DNA of 64,000 nt from Blastococcus sp. HT6-30 (GCF_039729015.1 NZ_CP155792.1:1384001-1448000), one strand, 5' to 3'. Numbered from the stretch's first letter, positions 10,001 through 18,234 are shown. The notes: generated by a model from the letters alone, not told the origin. Translations and numbers: made by a program.

Positions 10001-10115
10001 CGGTTACGGGCCGGACGACGACCCCGGCCAGTTCCTCGACGACTACCGGCGCATCACCCGGCACGCACGCACGGTCGTGGAGCAGGTGTTCTACGGGCAG
10101 CCGCCCCGGAGCTGA
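7017..10115 (+). CDS. glnE: bifunctional glutamine synthetase adenylyltransferase / adenylyl-removing enzyme
   Basis: Adds AMP to, and removes it from, the regulatory Tyr of glutamine synthetase, matching activity to nitrogen supply. The 1032 residues hold two nucleotidyltransferase domains. The N-terminal (removing) domain carries the metal-binding pair in YVSDVDVVFV (Asp255, Asp257); the C-terminal (adding) domain carries GFGSDADVLFV (Asp762, Asp764). Each is followed by a helical domain, and similar segments recur (KLGRGGLRDVEFAVQLLQ and KLGRGGLADVEWTVQLLQ), reflecting the ancient internal duplication. It overlaps the amidotransferase by four bases. Its target is most likely the glnA1 product at 18314, which has the Tyr, rather than GlnA2. 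Confidence 0.96.
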   Translation: MTVPRVEIPRRAIVRLVRFGFEDGERAARLLSDPALGLWDLERNEPADPEAGPVVAALARAGDPDLAVRSLHRLIEALDDADDSGQAAATLLARLRGSGHLRGRLLAVLGASSGLADHLAAHPLDWDVLDDEQNGPHRPTPHALEQQMLQAVGADPDDPPWGVRLGAAAPDSAPERVRALRLAYRRAILSLAGRDLADGVPAEEAAAELADIAAAVLTAGLALAVAEQPEDTTACRLSVIALGKTGGRELNYVSDVDVVFVAEPVEPGEPEAPALAAATRVAAALMRICREAAWEVDAALRPEGKAGALVRTVAGHAAYYDQWADTWEFQALLKMRPVAGDPDLGRAYVEALWPLVWKAGDRPGFVGEVQAMRRRVEANIPPAQAERELKLGRGGLRDVEFAVQLLQMVHGRVDQNLRVGGTLPALLALSSGGYVGRDDAATLIASYRFLRTVEHRLQLLRLRRTHLLPTDEQQLRWLARSLGYKPDHRGDAVEVLRAELALHTREVRRLHEKLFYRPLLSAVAKVPAEATQLGSKAAGDWLRALGFADPEGALRHLAALTGGVSRSASMQKYLLPVLLQTFASCPNPDAGLLAYRQVSEALGGNQWYLRLLRDEGQVAERLAQLLGSSQYVASLLTRTPEALRLLADDAELEPRTAATLAKAWRQAAGRAPDPQAGIRVIRALRRQELLRIAAADLLGRIDVHGVGRALTDVAVATLQAGLDAALRAHAGEAGVDVADLPMDLAVIGMGRLGGGEMGFGSDADVLFVHRARPGADETKASAAANAAAHTLRRLLGEPAPDPAFEVDADLRPEGRQGALVRSLSAFREYYERWVSVWEVQALLRAVPVAGNEELGAAFVALVDPIRYPADGLSAEQVAEIRRIKARVERERLPRGADPATHTKLGRGGLADVEWTVQLLQLEHAAGLPALQQASTTGALRALEEAGRLDADQAEALRLAWELATRARNAIFLVRGRPSDQLPRPGLELGGVARACGYGPDDDPGQFLDDYRRITRHARTVVEQVFYGQPPRS

Positions 10116-10233
10116 GCGGTGGCCGCCGACGCGGATGACGATCCGGTGGCGTTCCGCCGTGCGCGGTTGGGCGCGGCCGGGAACGGCAAGGGAACGGGGA
10201 GCCCTGTCCCCGATCCCCAAGGCAGGACGTGCG

Positions 10234-11790
10234 ATGCGCCTCCTCCCCGCCGCCGGAGTCTGCGCGGCCCTGGTCCTCACCGGCTGCACCGCCGACGACG
10301 GCTCGCCGGCTGACGCCGGCCCGACCGCGTCGGCGACCGCGACTGCGCCGGCGGAGGACCGCGCCGTCGAGCCGGTCGGTGACCCGGGGACCGCCGCCGT
10401 GCAGGGCGGTGGGTTCCTGGACGCCGACCGGGCCGTCGCCCACCTCACCGACGTGGAGGTCGCTGGGTACGAGGACTTCGACCGGGTCGTTCTCGAGTTC
10501 GACGCTGATACGGTGCCGGGCTACCGCGTGTCCTACGTCGAACCGCCGGTGACTCACGACGCCTCCGGACGGCCGGTGGAGGTCGATGGGTCGGCCTTCC
10601 TGGAGATCCGGACCGCTCCGGCCGGCACGGTCGACCTGTCCGGGGAGAGCCCCGAGCAGGTCTACGACGGGCCGGGCCGGATCGCCATCCCGGACGGCGC
10701 CGTCGCCGCCGAGCTGGTGGCGACCGGTGAGGCCGAGGCGCAGCTGGCGTGGACGCTGGCCCTGCGGGAGCGGGTCCCGTTCGGCGTCGCCGCGTTCTCC
10801 GACCCGCCGCGCCTGGTCGTCGACGTGCTGCACGCCGTCGACGGCAGGCCGGCCGTGGACCTGCGGCCGGTCGCCGAGGGTGGCACGGCCGACTCCATCG
10901 CCGCCGGCGACGGCCCGCCGGTGACGCTGACCGACGTGCGGCTGGGCGCCCACGAGGGGTTCGATCGCATCGTGTTCGAGCTCGCCGGCGAGGGGGAGGC
11001 CGGCTGGCAGGTGGCCTACACCGACCAGCCGCAGGCCCAGGGGTCGGGCGCTCCGGTGCTGGTGCCCGGGGACGCCACCCTGGGGATCACGCTCACGAAC
11101 ATCGCGCTCCCCGGGGACGCACCCGCCGGGGTGACGCCCTGGGAGGGGACGGCCCAGCAGGAGATCGCCGGGGCCGCGGTGCTCGAGGCCCTCGTGGAGG
11201 ACACGCTCTTCGAGGGGCGCCACACGTTCTTCGCCGGGCTGGACGAGCGCCGCCCGTTCGCCGTCGGCCTGCTGAGCTCGCCGCAGCGGATCGTCGTCGA
11301 CGTCCTCGCCGAGGCGCCGGCGGCACCGGAGGCGCTGTCGCAGCGCTGCGAGAGCCCGGCCGGCTTCTCGATCGCGTATCCGGCGTCCTGGTCGGTCAAC
11401 GAGGGCGACGTCGTGCCGGCCTGCACCCGCTTCGCCCCGGACCCGTTCACCGTGCCGCCCGGCACCGACGCCCGGGTGGGTGCGGTCACCGCCCGGGTGG
11501 AGGAGGTCCCGTTCGACCGGGTCGCCGGACCGGGCGCGGGCCAGGAGGTGAGCCGGAGCGAGATGACCGTCGACGGCCGGCGTGCCGTCCGGGTCGAGCA
11601 GGTGTCCGCCGGCGAGGGGCTGTGGCCCGAGGGCGTGCGGACGACCGCGTACGTCGTCGACCTCGGCGCCGGCGAGGACGGGCCGCGCACCCTGGTGGTC
11701 AACACCGTCGGCCTGCCGCAGTTCGACTACGCCCGCAACGTCCAGGTGCTCGACCGCATGATCGGGACCGTCACGGTTACCGGCGCCTGA
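10234..11790 (+). CDS. lipoprotein with two AMIN-like domains
   Basis: The 518-residue product starts with a short signal sequence and lipobox (LVLTGCTADDG), so it should be lipid-anchored outside the membrane. Two copies of an AMIN-like domain follow: HLTDVEVAGYEDFDRVVLEF and TLTDVRLGAHEGFDRIVFEL head them, and each ends in PFAV/PFGV...RIVVDVL or RLVVDVL. The final 150 residues (CESPAGFSIAYPASWSVNEGD) resemble small exported lipoprotein domains of the PsbP/LpqN type. AMIN domains usually bind cell-wall or envelope partners, so an envelope role is likely. ATG 10234 fits the lipobox and is preceded by AAGGCAGGA. It is the first gene of the block separating glnE from glnA1. Confidence 0.82.
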   Translation: MRLLPAAGVCAALVLTGCTADDGSPADAGPTASATATAPAEDRAVEPVGDPGTAAVQGGGFLDADRAVAHLTDVEVAGYEDFDRVVLEFDADTVPGYRVSYVEPPVTHDASGRPVEVDGSAFLEIRTAPAGTVDLSGESPEQVYDGPGRIAIPDGAVAAELVATGEAEAQLAWTLALRERVPFGVAAFSDPPRLVVDVLHAVDGRPAVDLRPVAEGGTADSIAAGDGPPVTLTDVRLGAHEGFDRIVFELAGEGEAGWQVAYTDQPQAQGSGAPVLVPGDATLGITLTNIALPGDAPAGVTPWEGTAQQEIAGAAVLEALVEDTLFEGRHTFFAGLDERRPFAVGLLSSPQRIVVDVLAEAPAAPEALSQRCESPAGFSIAYPASWSVNEGDVVPACTRFAPDPFTVPPGTDARVGAVTARVEEVPFDRVAGPGAGQEVSRSEMTVDGRRAVRVEQVSAGEGLWPEGVRTTAYVVDLGAGEDGPRTLVVNTVGLPQFDYARNVQVLDRMIGTVTVTGA

Positions 11791-11821
11791 CCGGGCGGGC
11801 ACAGCCCGACGACGGCAGGGC

Positions 11822-12151
11822 ATGCTGGGGGGCGTGTCGGGATCACTGCCGGTCGGACCGGAGCTGCCCGAGGACGTCGAGGCCGGGGTGGAACCCGCCG
11901 GCGGGCGGGCCGACGGCGCCACCATCACGCCCTACCGGGACGGACCGCTGCTCGTGCGCGGCAACTTCCGGCTGGTCGACCAGGACGGCGCCGAGATCGA
12001 TCCCGGCCGGGACACCATCGCGCTGTGCCGGTGCGGCAAGTCGGGGATCAAGCCCTTCTGCGACGGCTCGCACAAGCGGTCCGGCTTCTCCGCGCCCAGC
12101 GCGCCGAGCCGGCCGCGGCCGGGGGCGCAGCTGCGGCGCGGGCAGGGCTGA
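11822..12151 (+). CDS. CDGSH-type iron-sulfur protein
   Basis: This 109-residue protein ends in a single CDGSH-type zinc-finger-like domain: CRCGKSGIKPFCDGSH supplies the three Cys and one His that hold a redox-active 2Fe-2S cluster in this family. The N-terminal half, with PYRDGPLLVRGNFRLVDQDG, is the usual strand-rich lead-in. No signal or membrane segment is visible, so it is cytosolic. Either ATG 11822 or GTG 11834 could start it. Its partner is not evident; the family is linked to iron-sulfur transfer and redox sensing. It is followed closely by the convergent chemoreceptor gene. Confidence 0.88.
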   Translation: MLGGVSGSLPVGPELPEDVEAGVEPAGGRADGATITPYRDGPLLVRGNFRLVDQDGAEIDPGRDTIALCRCGKSGIKPFCDGSHKRSGFSAPSAPSRPRPGAQLRRGQG

Positions 12152-12162
12152 CCCGCCCGAGG

Positions 12163-13710
12163 TCAACGGGCGGCGTCGAACGCCCGCGCCATGCGGACCT
12201 GCTCCTCGAGGATCTCGGCGATCCGCGCCTGGACGGCGTCGAGCTCGCCGATGACCGCGCTGGTCGCGTGGATGCCCGAGGTCACCGACTCGGTGCCGGC
12301 CTGGATGCCGGCGACCTGCTCGGACACCTTGCTGGTGGCCTGCGCGGTCTCCCGCGCGAGCTCCTTGACCTCGTTGGCCACGACCGCGAAGCCCTTGCCC
12401 GACTCGCCGGCCCGCGCGGCCTCGATGGTGGCGTTGAGCGCCAGCAGGTTGGTCTGGTCGGCGATCGTGGAGATGATGCGGATGACGTCGCCGACGGCGG
12501 TCGACGCGCTGGCCAGCGCCTGCACCTGCGTCGTCATCGACGACGCCCGGGTGACCGCGCTCTCGGCGACCCGGCCGGCGTCGCCGGCGGCCTCGCGCAG
12601 CCGGGAGACGGTCTCCAGCAGCTCCCGGGAGTTCGCCTGGTCGGCCGCGGACCGGCGGAGGATTTCCAGCCGCTGGGAGACCAGCTGCTGCACGTTCCGC
12701 AGCGCCGAGCCGCGCGACTCCGACAGGTCGATCGTCTCGGTCGCGAAGAAGTCCATGGTGCCGACCACGCGCCCCTCGCAGGTGACGGGGAAGCAGACCC
12801 CGGAGCGCACACCGGCCCGCTGCGCGGCGGGGGCGCGCACGCAGTCGGTGACCTCCGCCAGGTCGCGCACGAACACGAGGTCGCGGCTGCGCCAGGCCCG
12901 CCCGGACAGGCCGACGCCCTCGGCGAAGCTCGCCCCGAGGGTCACCTGGCGGAACTCCTCGCCGGCCGAGCCCGACTCGACGGCGAACCGCAGCACGTCG
13001 TCGGCCTCGTCGAGGGCCCAGAACGAGCCGTACGCCCAGCCGAAGGCCGTCCGGACGGCCTCCAGCGCGATGCGCAGCGCGGACCCCTCGTCCCGGGCCT
13101 CGCCCACCTTCGTGACGACGACGGTGACGGCGTTCCGGTCGTCGATGGTCTCGCGGAGCGCAGCGGTGGCCAGCGCGCAGCGCCGGGCGTGCGCGATCAG
13201 CCGGCTGAGCGCCTGCCACTTCTCCGCCCGGCCGCCGAAGAGCGGCAGCGTGCTGCGGGTGTAGCACTCGAGGACGGCGGTGACCCCGTTGCCTTCGACG
13301 ACGGGCACGAAGCACCCCTGCCGTGCGCCGGCGGCCTGAGCGGTCGCCCAGCGCAGGCAGCCGGTGGCGGGCGTGGCGGCGTCCATGAGAACGGGGGTGC
13401 GACGGCGCAGCGCCTCGCCCCCGTAACCGGCGCTCTCGACCATCGCTTCGCCCGCCGGCCACTGCGCGGCCATGGCGGCGGCGCTCTCGCCCTCGGTCAC
13501 CTGCAGGACGAAGTTGCCCTGACCGTCGGGCAGCCAGGCGGCACCGTAGGACAGGGCGAGGGCGTCGACGAGGGTGTGCAGGACCCGCCGGTGGGCCTCC
13601 AGCTCGCTGGTGACCTCCCTGTCGAGGGTCGCGATGACGCGCTCCAGAGCTTCGACGTCGCGCGGCTGCTCCACCGGCTCCGCCACCCGACGCATCCCGC
13701 GCTTGCGCAT
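12163..13710 (-). CDS. soluble methyl-accepting chemotaxis-type protein with two GAF domains
   Basis: The 515 residues contain no membrane helix. Two GAF-like sensor domains (roughly 30-165 and 185-325) show repeated motifs: [21 protein letters not shown] in the first and [19 protein letters not shown] in the second. The C-terminal third is a receptor signalling coiled coil with the strongly conserved tip [21 protein letters not shown] and [13 protein letters not shown], which binds CheA/CheW in known receptors. The start ATG has GGAGGACTGC before it. No che genes are nearby, so the output partner is unseen. GAF ligands may be small molecules or gases. A cytosolic location is inferred from the lack of helices. 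Confidence 0.88.
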   Translation of the reverse strand: MRKRGMRRVAEPVEQPRDVEALERVIATLDREVTSELEAHRRVLHTLVDALALSYGAAWLPDGQGNFVLQVTEGESAAAMAAQWPAGEAMVESAGYGGEALRRRTPVLMDAATPATGCLRWATAQAAGARQGCFVPVVEGNGVTAVLECYTRSTLPLFGGRAEKWQALSRLIAHARRCALATAALRETIDDRNAVTVVVTKVGEARDEGSALRIALEAVRTAFGWAYGSFWALDEADDVLRFAVESGSAGEEFRQVTLGASFAEGVGLSGRAWRSRDLVFVRDLAEVTDCVRAPAAQRAGVRSGVCFPVTCEGRVVGTMDFFATETIDLSESRGSALRNVQQLVSQRLEILRRSAADQANSRELLETVSRLREAAGDAGRVAESAVTRASSMTTQVQALASASTAVGDVIRIISTIADQTNLLALNATIEAARAGESGKGFAVVANEVKELARETAQATSKVSEQVAGIQAGTESVTSGIHATSAVIGELDAVQARIAEILEEQVRMARAFDAAR

Positions 13711-13803
13711 GCAGTCCTCCACCTGAACCCGGGACCGCCCACGTCCGTGATAGCGCGGTCTGGTCGTGGAACAGGTTTCGGCATGGCCACCGGCGATGTT
13801 GAC

Positions 13804-13823
13804 CCGGAACCGACGCGTTCCGG
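13804..13823 (-). terminator. hairpin between the oxygenase-like gene and the chemoreceptor gene
   Basis: CCGGAAC/GTTCCGG, a 7-bp stem with a 6-base loop, lies just beyond the stop of the leftward gene at 13848 and upstream of the chemoreceptor start. Confidence 0.35.
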
Positions 13824-13847
13824 CGGTCCCGTGGCAGCGGTCTCCCG

Positions 13848-14861
13848 TCAGGCCGCGAGCGCACCCGCGCGGTGCAGGGCGGACCGGCCGGCCTCCCACG
13901 CGCCGAGCAGGTGACGCGCGGCCAGGCCGTCCATGGCCAGTGACGCCCCGGCACCGAAGAGGACGTCGCCGGCCAGCTCCGGCTCCGCGGCCACGAGCGA
14001 TCCGCACATGTCGACCGAGGCGATCTGCTCGTGCACGGCGTCGGCCTCGACGTGCTCGTCGTAGAACACCGTCGTCCGCTCGTCGAAGCCCAGCCGGCGC
14101 AACCCCGCGGAGTAGCGCCGGCTGGGCTCCGAGGAGGTCATCTCCACGGTGGCCAGATGCCCCAGCGCCGCGCCGCGCCAGCGCCGGTGCAGGCCGAACA
14201 GCGACATGGTGTTGACCGAGGCGAAGGCCACGGCCGGGGCCTCGTCCCACAGGGCGCCGTAGCCGCCGTCGAGGCCGAGGTCGCGCATCAGCCCGGCGAA
14301 CAGCTCGCTGTGCATGCGCTCGGCGGAGCCGCCGCCGTACTCGTCGGCCTGGATCTCGACCATGGCCGCCTTCGCCCGCCCGGAGAGCCGGGGGATCGCG
14401 AACGTGTGCGGATCGGCCTCCTTCAGGTGGTACACCGACCGGAGGGTCAGGTACTCCCGCCATTGCTCGAGGGTGCCGGTCTTGGCCATGTAGCTCGACA
14501 GCGAGGGGCCGTCGTCGGCGGCGATCAGGGCGGTGAGCTGCTGGTCGACCGGCGCGCCGGAGACCGGCACCTCGCCGACGAGCAGTCGCAGCGACGCCAG
14601 GTGACGCCGTTCCAGCCCGGCGCGCACCTGCAGCAGCGCCGGGTCCCATTCCCAGTCCTCCGAGACGCCGTCGAAGCCGCGGTAGTGCAGCTCGTAGCAG
14701 ACGGCGAGCGCCAGCTGGAGGTCGTCGTCGGTCGGGGCTCCGGCCGGGTCGGCCGGCAGGCTCGCGGCGCCCTCGACCGTCGTCGCCGAGAGGCCGGTGC
14801 CGGTGGCGAGGTCGCAGCACAGCGCGTCGCTGAGCGGACCGCGGGGTTCGGGCAGGCGCAT
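13848..14861 (-). CDS. iron-containing redox enzyme, haem-oxygenase-like fold
   Basis: The 337-residue protein resembles the haem-oxygenase-like di-iron oxidase/oxygenase superfamily. Its likely metal ligands are spread over helices as in that group: [46 protein letters not shown] and [16 protein letters not shown]. Related enzymes act on fatty acids, amines or aromatic precursors, and the substrate here cannot be told. It is divergent from the SDR gene, with 74 bases between the two starts, so they may be co-regulated. No unusual start: ATG 14861 opens the conserved region ([14 protein letters not shown]). Confidence 0.75.
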   Translation of the reverse strand: MRLPEPRGPLSDALCCDLATGTGLSATTVEGAASLPADPAGAPTDDDLQLALAVCYELHYRGFDGVSEDWEWDPALLQVRAGLERRHLASLRLLVGEVPVSGAPVDQQLTALIAADDGPSLSSYMAKTGTLEQWREYLTLRSVYHLKEADPHTFAIPRLSGRAKAAMVEIQADEYGGGSAERMHSELFAGLMRDLGLDGGYGALWDEAPAVAFASVNTMSLFGLHRRWRGAALGHLATVEMTSSEPSRRYSAGLRRLGFDERTTVFYDEHVEADAVHEQIASVDMCGSLVAAEPELAGDVLFGAGASLAMDGLAARHLLGAWEAGRSALHRAGALAA

Positions 14862-14935
14862 GATCGTGAACCTGCCCCGCGGGCGGGCAAACGATGCACC
14901 GGTGGTTGTGATGTCGCCCGGGGTAGGAGGTGGCG

Positions 14936-15784
14936 ATGACCTCCCTCCGCGACCGCGTCGTCCTCGTCACCGGTGGCAGCGCCGGCATCGGCCGGGCCAC
15001 CGTCGTCCGGCTCACGTCCGACGGTGCCCGCGTCGTCACCTGCGCCCGCCACGGCGACCGGCTCGAGGAGGCGGTCGGCGGACTGCCCGGCGTCACCACC
15101 GTGGTGGCCGACGTCGCGGACGCCGGTGGCCGGGCCGCCCTCCTCGACCGGGTGCTGGCCGAGCACGGCCGGCTCGACGCCGTCGTCCACAACGCCGGGC
15201 TGGGGTGGGCCGGCCTGCTCGAGGACATGCCCGGCGAGGTCGTGGAGGGCATCGTGGCCACGAACCTCACCGGGGTGGTCGAGCTCAGCCGCCTGGTGCT
15301 GCCCCACCTCCTCCGCTCGGCGGCCGAGAACGGGCGGGCCGACGTCGTCGTGGTGTCCTCGGTCGTCGCCTGGTCGCAGGTGCCGCCGCTCACCGTCTAC
15401 TCGTCGACCAAGGCCGGGGTGCACGGCTTCGTGAAGGGGCTGCGGCGGGAGGTGACCGCCCGCGGCGTGCGGGTGCACACCGTCAACCCGTTCTTCGTGT
15501 CGACCGAGTGGCTGGCCCGTGGCCACGGGCACGCCCCGGTCTCCGACGCCGACGCGCGCGGGCGGCTGTCCCGCGGCATCCGCCCCGAGCGCGTGGCCGA
15601 CCGGATCGCCGAGTGCCTCGCGGCCCCCCGGTCGCGCACGGTGGCGGTGCCGCGGTGGGCCGGGGCCGCCCGGCTGGCGGAGCTGCCCCCGATCGCCCGG
15701 TTGCTCGACGCGGGCCTGTCGCGGTACGCCGACCGCATCGGGGCCACCGCCGCCCGGGTCGCCGCCCGCCGGACCCGTCCCTAG
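14936..15784 (+). CDS. short-chain dehydrogenase/reductase
   Basis: A classical SDR of 282 residues. It has the NAD(P) loop [11 protein letters not shown], the NAG-type segment [10 protein letters not shown], the catalytic Ser in VVSSVVAW and the catalytic YSSTK. After the active site it reads [13 protein letters not shown], as in NADP-dependent carbonyl reductases. GTAGGAGG ends about six bases before ATG 14936, which decides the start. The C-terminal 60 residues are basic (RVAARRTRP) and could lie against a membrane, though no clear helix is present. The substrate is unknown. It is divergent from the oxygenase-like gene. Confidence 0.85.
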   Translation: MTSLRDRVVLVTGGSAGIGRATVVRLTSDGARVVTCARHGDRLEEAVGGLPGVTTVVADVADAGGRAALLDRVLAEHGRLDAVVHNAGLGWAGLLEDMPGEVVEGIVATNLTGVVELSRLVLPHLLRSAAENGRADVVVVSSVVAWSQVPPLTVYSSTKAGVHGFVKGLRREVTARGVRVHTVNPFFVSTEWLARGHGHAPVSDADARGRLSRGIRPERVADRIAECLAAPRSRTVAVPRWAGAARLAELPPIARLLDAGLSRYADRIGATAARVAARRTRP

Positions 15785-15843
15785 AGGTCCAGCCATCGGC
15801 CGGTCTCCGGAGAACGTCGCCGGTGGGGACGAGAGGAGCTGCG

Positions 15844-16182
15844 GTGCCGTTCGAGGTCGGGGACGTCGTGGTGCGCCGGCTGGACGACCACCGGTGGACG
15901 GTCGTCGAACCACTCGTCTACGTCGGCACCAGCGACCGGCCCGTGGTGCCCGCCGGGTTCGTGACCGACTTCGCCACGGTGCCCCGCGTCGGGGTCTGGC
16001 CGGTGCCGCGGTTCGGCCGCTACACGGCCGCGGCGATCCTGCACGACTGGCCGAACCGCGGATGTGGTCGACGACCAAACCGGGCGCAGCTCCGGCGACC
16101 GACCGCGGTCGGGTGGATCCCGCCGCCCGGCATGCCGGACGCGGAGCCGGCCAGGCCGGTTGTCGGCGGCGAGCCCGGATAG
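15844..16182 (+). pseudogene. DUF1353 protein, probably truncated
   Basis: The first 65 residues follow the DUF1353 family closely: a VPAGFVTDFATVPR core followed by GRYTAAAILHDW. In intact members that HD motif leads into another 40 or so residues with an aligned helix (typically an RAW-MW-AV pattern). Here the frame goes instead into PNRGCGRRPNRAQL, a Pro/Arg-rich tail with no family resemblance, and ends at 112 residues. I see no continuation in the other frames. GAGGAG before GTG 15844 shows the front was a real gene. A deletion after the HD motif is the simplest reading. It lies directly before the rhodopsin gene. Confidence 0.5.
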
Positions 16183-16265
16183 GGGCCCGGCGGCGTCCGG
16201 GTCGCGGGCGGGGAGACGGCGGACCGATCCCGGTAGTCGCCGGGGCACGACATCCAGGAGTTCGC

Positions 16266-17186
16266 ATGGACACCCCGGCCCCTGAACTGCAGACGATGCC
16301 GCTGGGCCTCTACGACGTCGTGCAGCTGGCGCTCCTCGGCGCGGGGTTCGCGCTGTTCGCCTACTTCCTCTTCGCGCTCACCAGCCGCGAGGAGGTGTCG
16401 GCGCGGTACCGCCCCTCGGCCTACGCCGGCCTCTGTCTCGCGGCGGTCGCAGCGATCGCCTACGCCCGGCTGGTCAGCAACTGGGATGCCGGGTTCACGC
16501 TGCAGGGCGACGTCTACGTGCCGAACCAGGAAGCACGGCACACGATCAGCAGTCGCTACATCGACTGGTCGATCACGGTGCCGCTGCTGATGGTCGAGCT
16601 GCTGGCGGTGTGCTCCCTCGCCGGCGCCAGGGCGCGCAACCTGCGCTTCACGACCATGGCGGCGGCCTTCCTCATGATCGTCACCGGGTACATGGGGTCG
16701 CAGGTGGTCGCCCAGGGCCGCGACACCTCGGCGCTGGTGGTGTGGGGTCTGATCAGCACGGTGTTCCTCGTCTACCTCTACGTCGCACTGATCGGTGCGG
16801 TCCGGGCCTCCCTGCCCACCATGGGCGAGGAGGCCGCCACGAGCCTCCGCAACGCGACCATCGTCCTGCTCGGCAGCTTCGGCATCTATCCGCTGATCTA
16901 CTCGATCCCGGTCTTCGTCGACGTCACCCCGGCGTGGCTCACCGCCATGCAGGTCGGCTACTCGGTGACCGACGTCGTCGCCAAGGTGGGCTTCGGCGTG
17001 CTGATCCACAAGGTCGCCAAGCTCCGGACCGCCGAGGACGTCGTCGCCGGCGTCGACACCCACACCGAACCGGTCTGGGCGAGCAACGTGCACAAGAGCG
17101 ACGCCGTGCAGCCCGAGCTCACCCGGGTCTCCTCGGCGGTGCTCGCCCGGGTCCGGGACGGGGACGTTCGCGCCGACCGCGGCTGA
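16266..17186 (+). CDS. microbial (type I) rhodopsin, predicted outward proton pump
   Basis: A 306-residue seven-helix retinal protein of the cell membrane. Helix C reads SRYIDWSITVPLLMVEL, giving Arg97, Asp100 (counter-ion and proton acceptor), Thr104 and Glu111 (proton donor), a DTE pump signature. Helix G reads SVTDVVAKVGFG, with Asp236 and the retinal Lys240. In helix E, VWGLIST has Gly161 where bacteriorhodopsin has Trp138; a glycine there opens the window used by carotenoid antennae in xanthorhodopsin. The helix F pocket Trp is Phe205, and no proteorhodopsin-type His is present in helix B. CAGGAG precedes the ATG. The retinal-forming gene follows four bases later. Confidence 0.95.
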   Translation: MDTPAPELQTMPLGLYDVVQLALLGAGFALFAYFLFALTSREEVSARYRPSAYAGLCLAAVAAIAYARLVSNWDAGFTLQGDVYVPNQEARHTISSRYIDWSITVPLLMVELLAVCSLAGARARNLRFTTMAAAFLMIVTGYMGSQVVAQGRDTSALVVWGLISTVFLVYLYVALIGAVRASLPTMGEEAATSLRNATIVLLGSFGIYPLIYSIPVFVDVTPAWLTAMQVGYSVTDVVAKVGFGVLIHKVAKLRTAEDVVAGVDTHTEPVWASNVHKSDAVQPELTRVSSAVLARVRDGDVRADRG

Positions 17187-17190
17187 CGGT

Positions 17191-18189
17191 GTGTCCGGGG
17201 GCGGCGCCGCGTCAGCGGCCGGGCGCGCCCCCGTGGCGCCGTTCGGAGCCCCGGCCCGTGCAGCGACCAGGTGGTCGTGCGCGGCCGCCGGCGCGGTCCT
17301 GGCGGTGGAGGTCGTCGCCCCCGGCGGCTGGGGAGGCACCGGCGCGGCGGCGGTGCTGGTCGCCGGGCTCCTCCTGGGGCTGCCGCACGGTGCTGTGGAC
17401 CACCTCGTCCCCGCGTGGAGGTTCGGCTGGCCGCCGACGCGGCTGGCGCTGTTCGGCGCCGGGTACGCCGGTCTGGCCGCTGGTGCCTACCTGGCCTTCA
17501 CGACGGCGCCCGCCCCGGCGTTGCTGCTCTTCGTCCTCGTCTCGGCATGGCACTTCGGGAGCGGGGAGACTGCGTTCGCCGACCTGCGCGCCGGTCGGCC
17601 CGTCCGGCCGCGGCCGGTGGCGTCGCTGGTGCTCGGTGGGCTCGTCCTGCTGGTGCCGCTGCTCCGTGGTCTGGGCACACCCGGCAGCGACACCGCCACC
17701 CTCGCCGCGGCCGTGGCCCCCGGCTGGGGTGGGGTGCCGACCGGAGCCGCGACGGCCTCCGTCGCGGTGCTGACCGGGGCCGCGGGGGTGCTCGCGGTCT
17801 CCCTCGCCCGCCGCCACCGGTGGATGGAGGCCGGGGAGACCGTTCTCGTGGGAACGGTGGTCCTGCTGGTCCCGCCGTTGGCCGCCTTCGGCGTCTACTT
17901 CGGGGCCTGGCACTCGGTGCGGCACGTGGCCCGGGTGGTGGCCGAGGACCCGGCGAACGGTGCCGACCTCGTCGCGGGGCGGCTTGCCGCGCCGCTGCGC
18001 CGGTTCGCCCTCGCGGCCGGTGTGCCGACGGCGGCCGTGCTGGTGGCGCTGGCCGCGCTGTGGTCATGGGCGGACGGCTGGCGCGGGCTCGTCGCCACCG
18101 ACCTGCCGCTGCTCGCGGCACTGACGCTGCCGCACGTCCTCGTCGTCGCCTGGGTGGACCGCACGCAGCGGCCCGGCTCTACGAGGTGA
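17191..18189 (+). CDS. blh: Brp/Blh-type beta-carotene 15,15'-dioxygenase
   Basis: Cleaves beta-carotene into two retinals, supplying the chromophore of the rhodopsin encoded immediately upstream. The 332-residue protein is a multi-helix membrane enzyme whose iron ligands are histidines: LGLPHGAVDH (His66, His71), SAWHFGSGE (His121), FGAWHSVRH (His241, His245) and LTLPHVL (His315). These are the family's conserved positions. GTG 17191 follows the rhodopsin stop by four bases, so the two form one operon. No carotenoid synthesis genes are in the window, so beta-carotene must come from elsewhere in the genome. Confidence 0.93.
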   Translation: MSGGGAASAAGRAPVAPFGAPARAATRWSCAAAGAVLAVEVVAPGGWGGTGAAAVLVAGLLLGLPHGAVDHLVPAWRFGWPPTRLALFGAGYAGLAAGAYLAFTTAPAPALLLFVLVSAWHFGSGETAFADLRAGRPVRPRPVASLVLGGLVLLVPLLRGLGTPGSDTATLAAAVAPGWGGVPTGAATASVAVLTGAAGVLAVSLARRHRWMEAGETVLVGTVVLLVPPLAAFGVYFGAWHSVRHVARVVAEDPANGADLVAGRLAAPLRRFALAAGVPTAAVLVALAALWSWADGWRGLVATDLPLLAALTLPHVLVVAWVDRTQRPGSTR

Positions 18190-18234
18190 GCCTGGATGTC
18201 GCGAGCGAGCGTGCGGCGGGCCCCGGTCGTGCGG

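Noticed and set aside
6810-10448. 1212-codon minus-strand frame opposite glnE
   Set aside because: Antisense shadow of glnE; no ribosome site or family resemblance.
16266-17186. Sodium or chloride pump, or sensory rhodopsin
   Set aside because: Helix C has the D-T-E pattern rather than N-D-Q or a T-S-A/N-T-Q type, and no transducer gene is adjacent; the GAF receptor lacks membrane helices.
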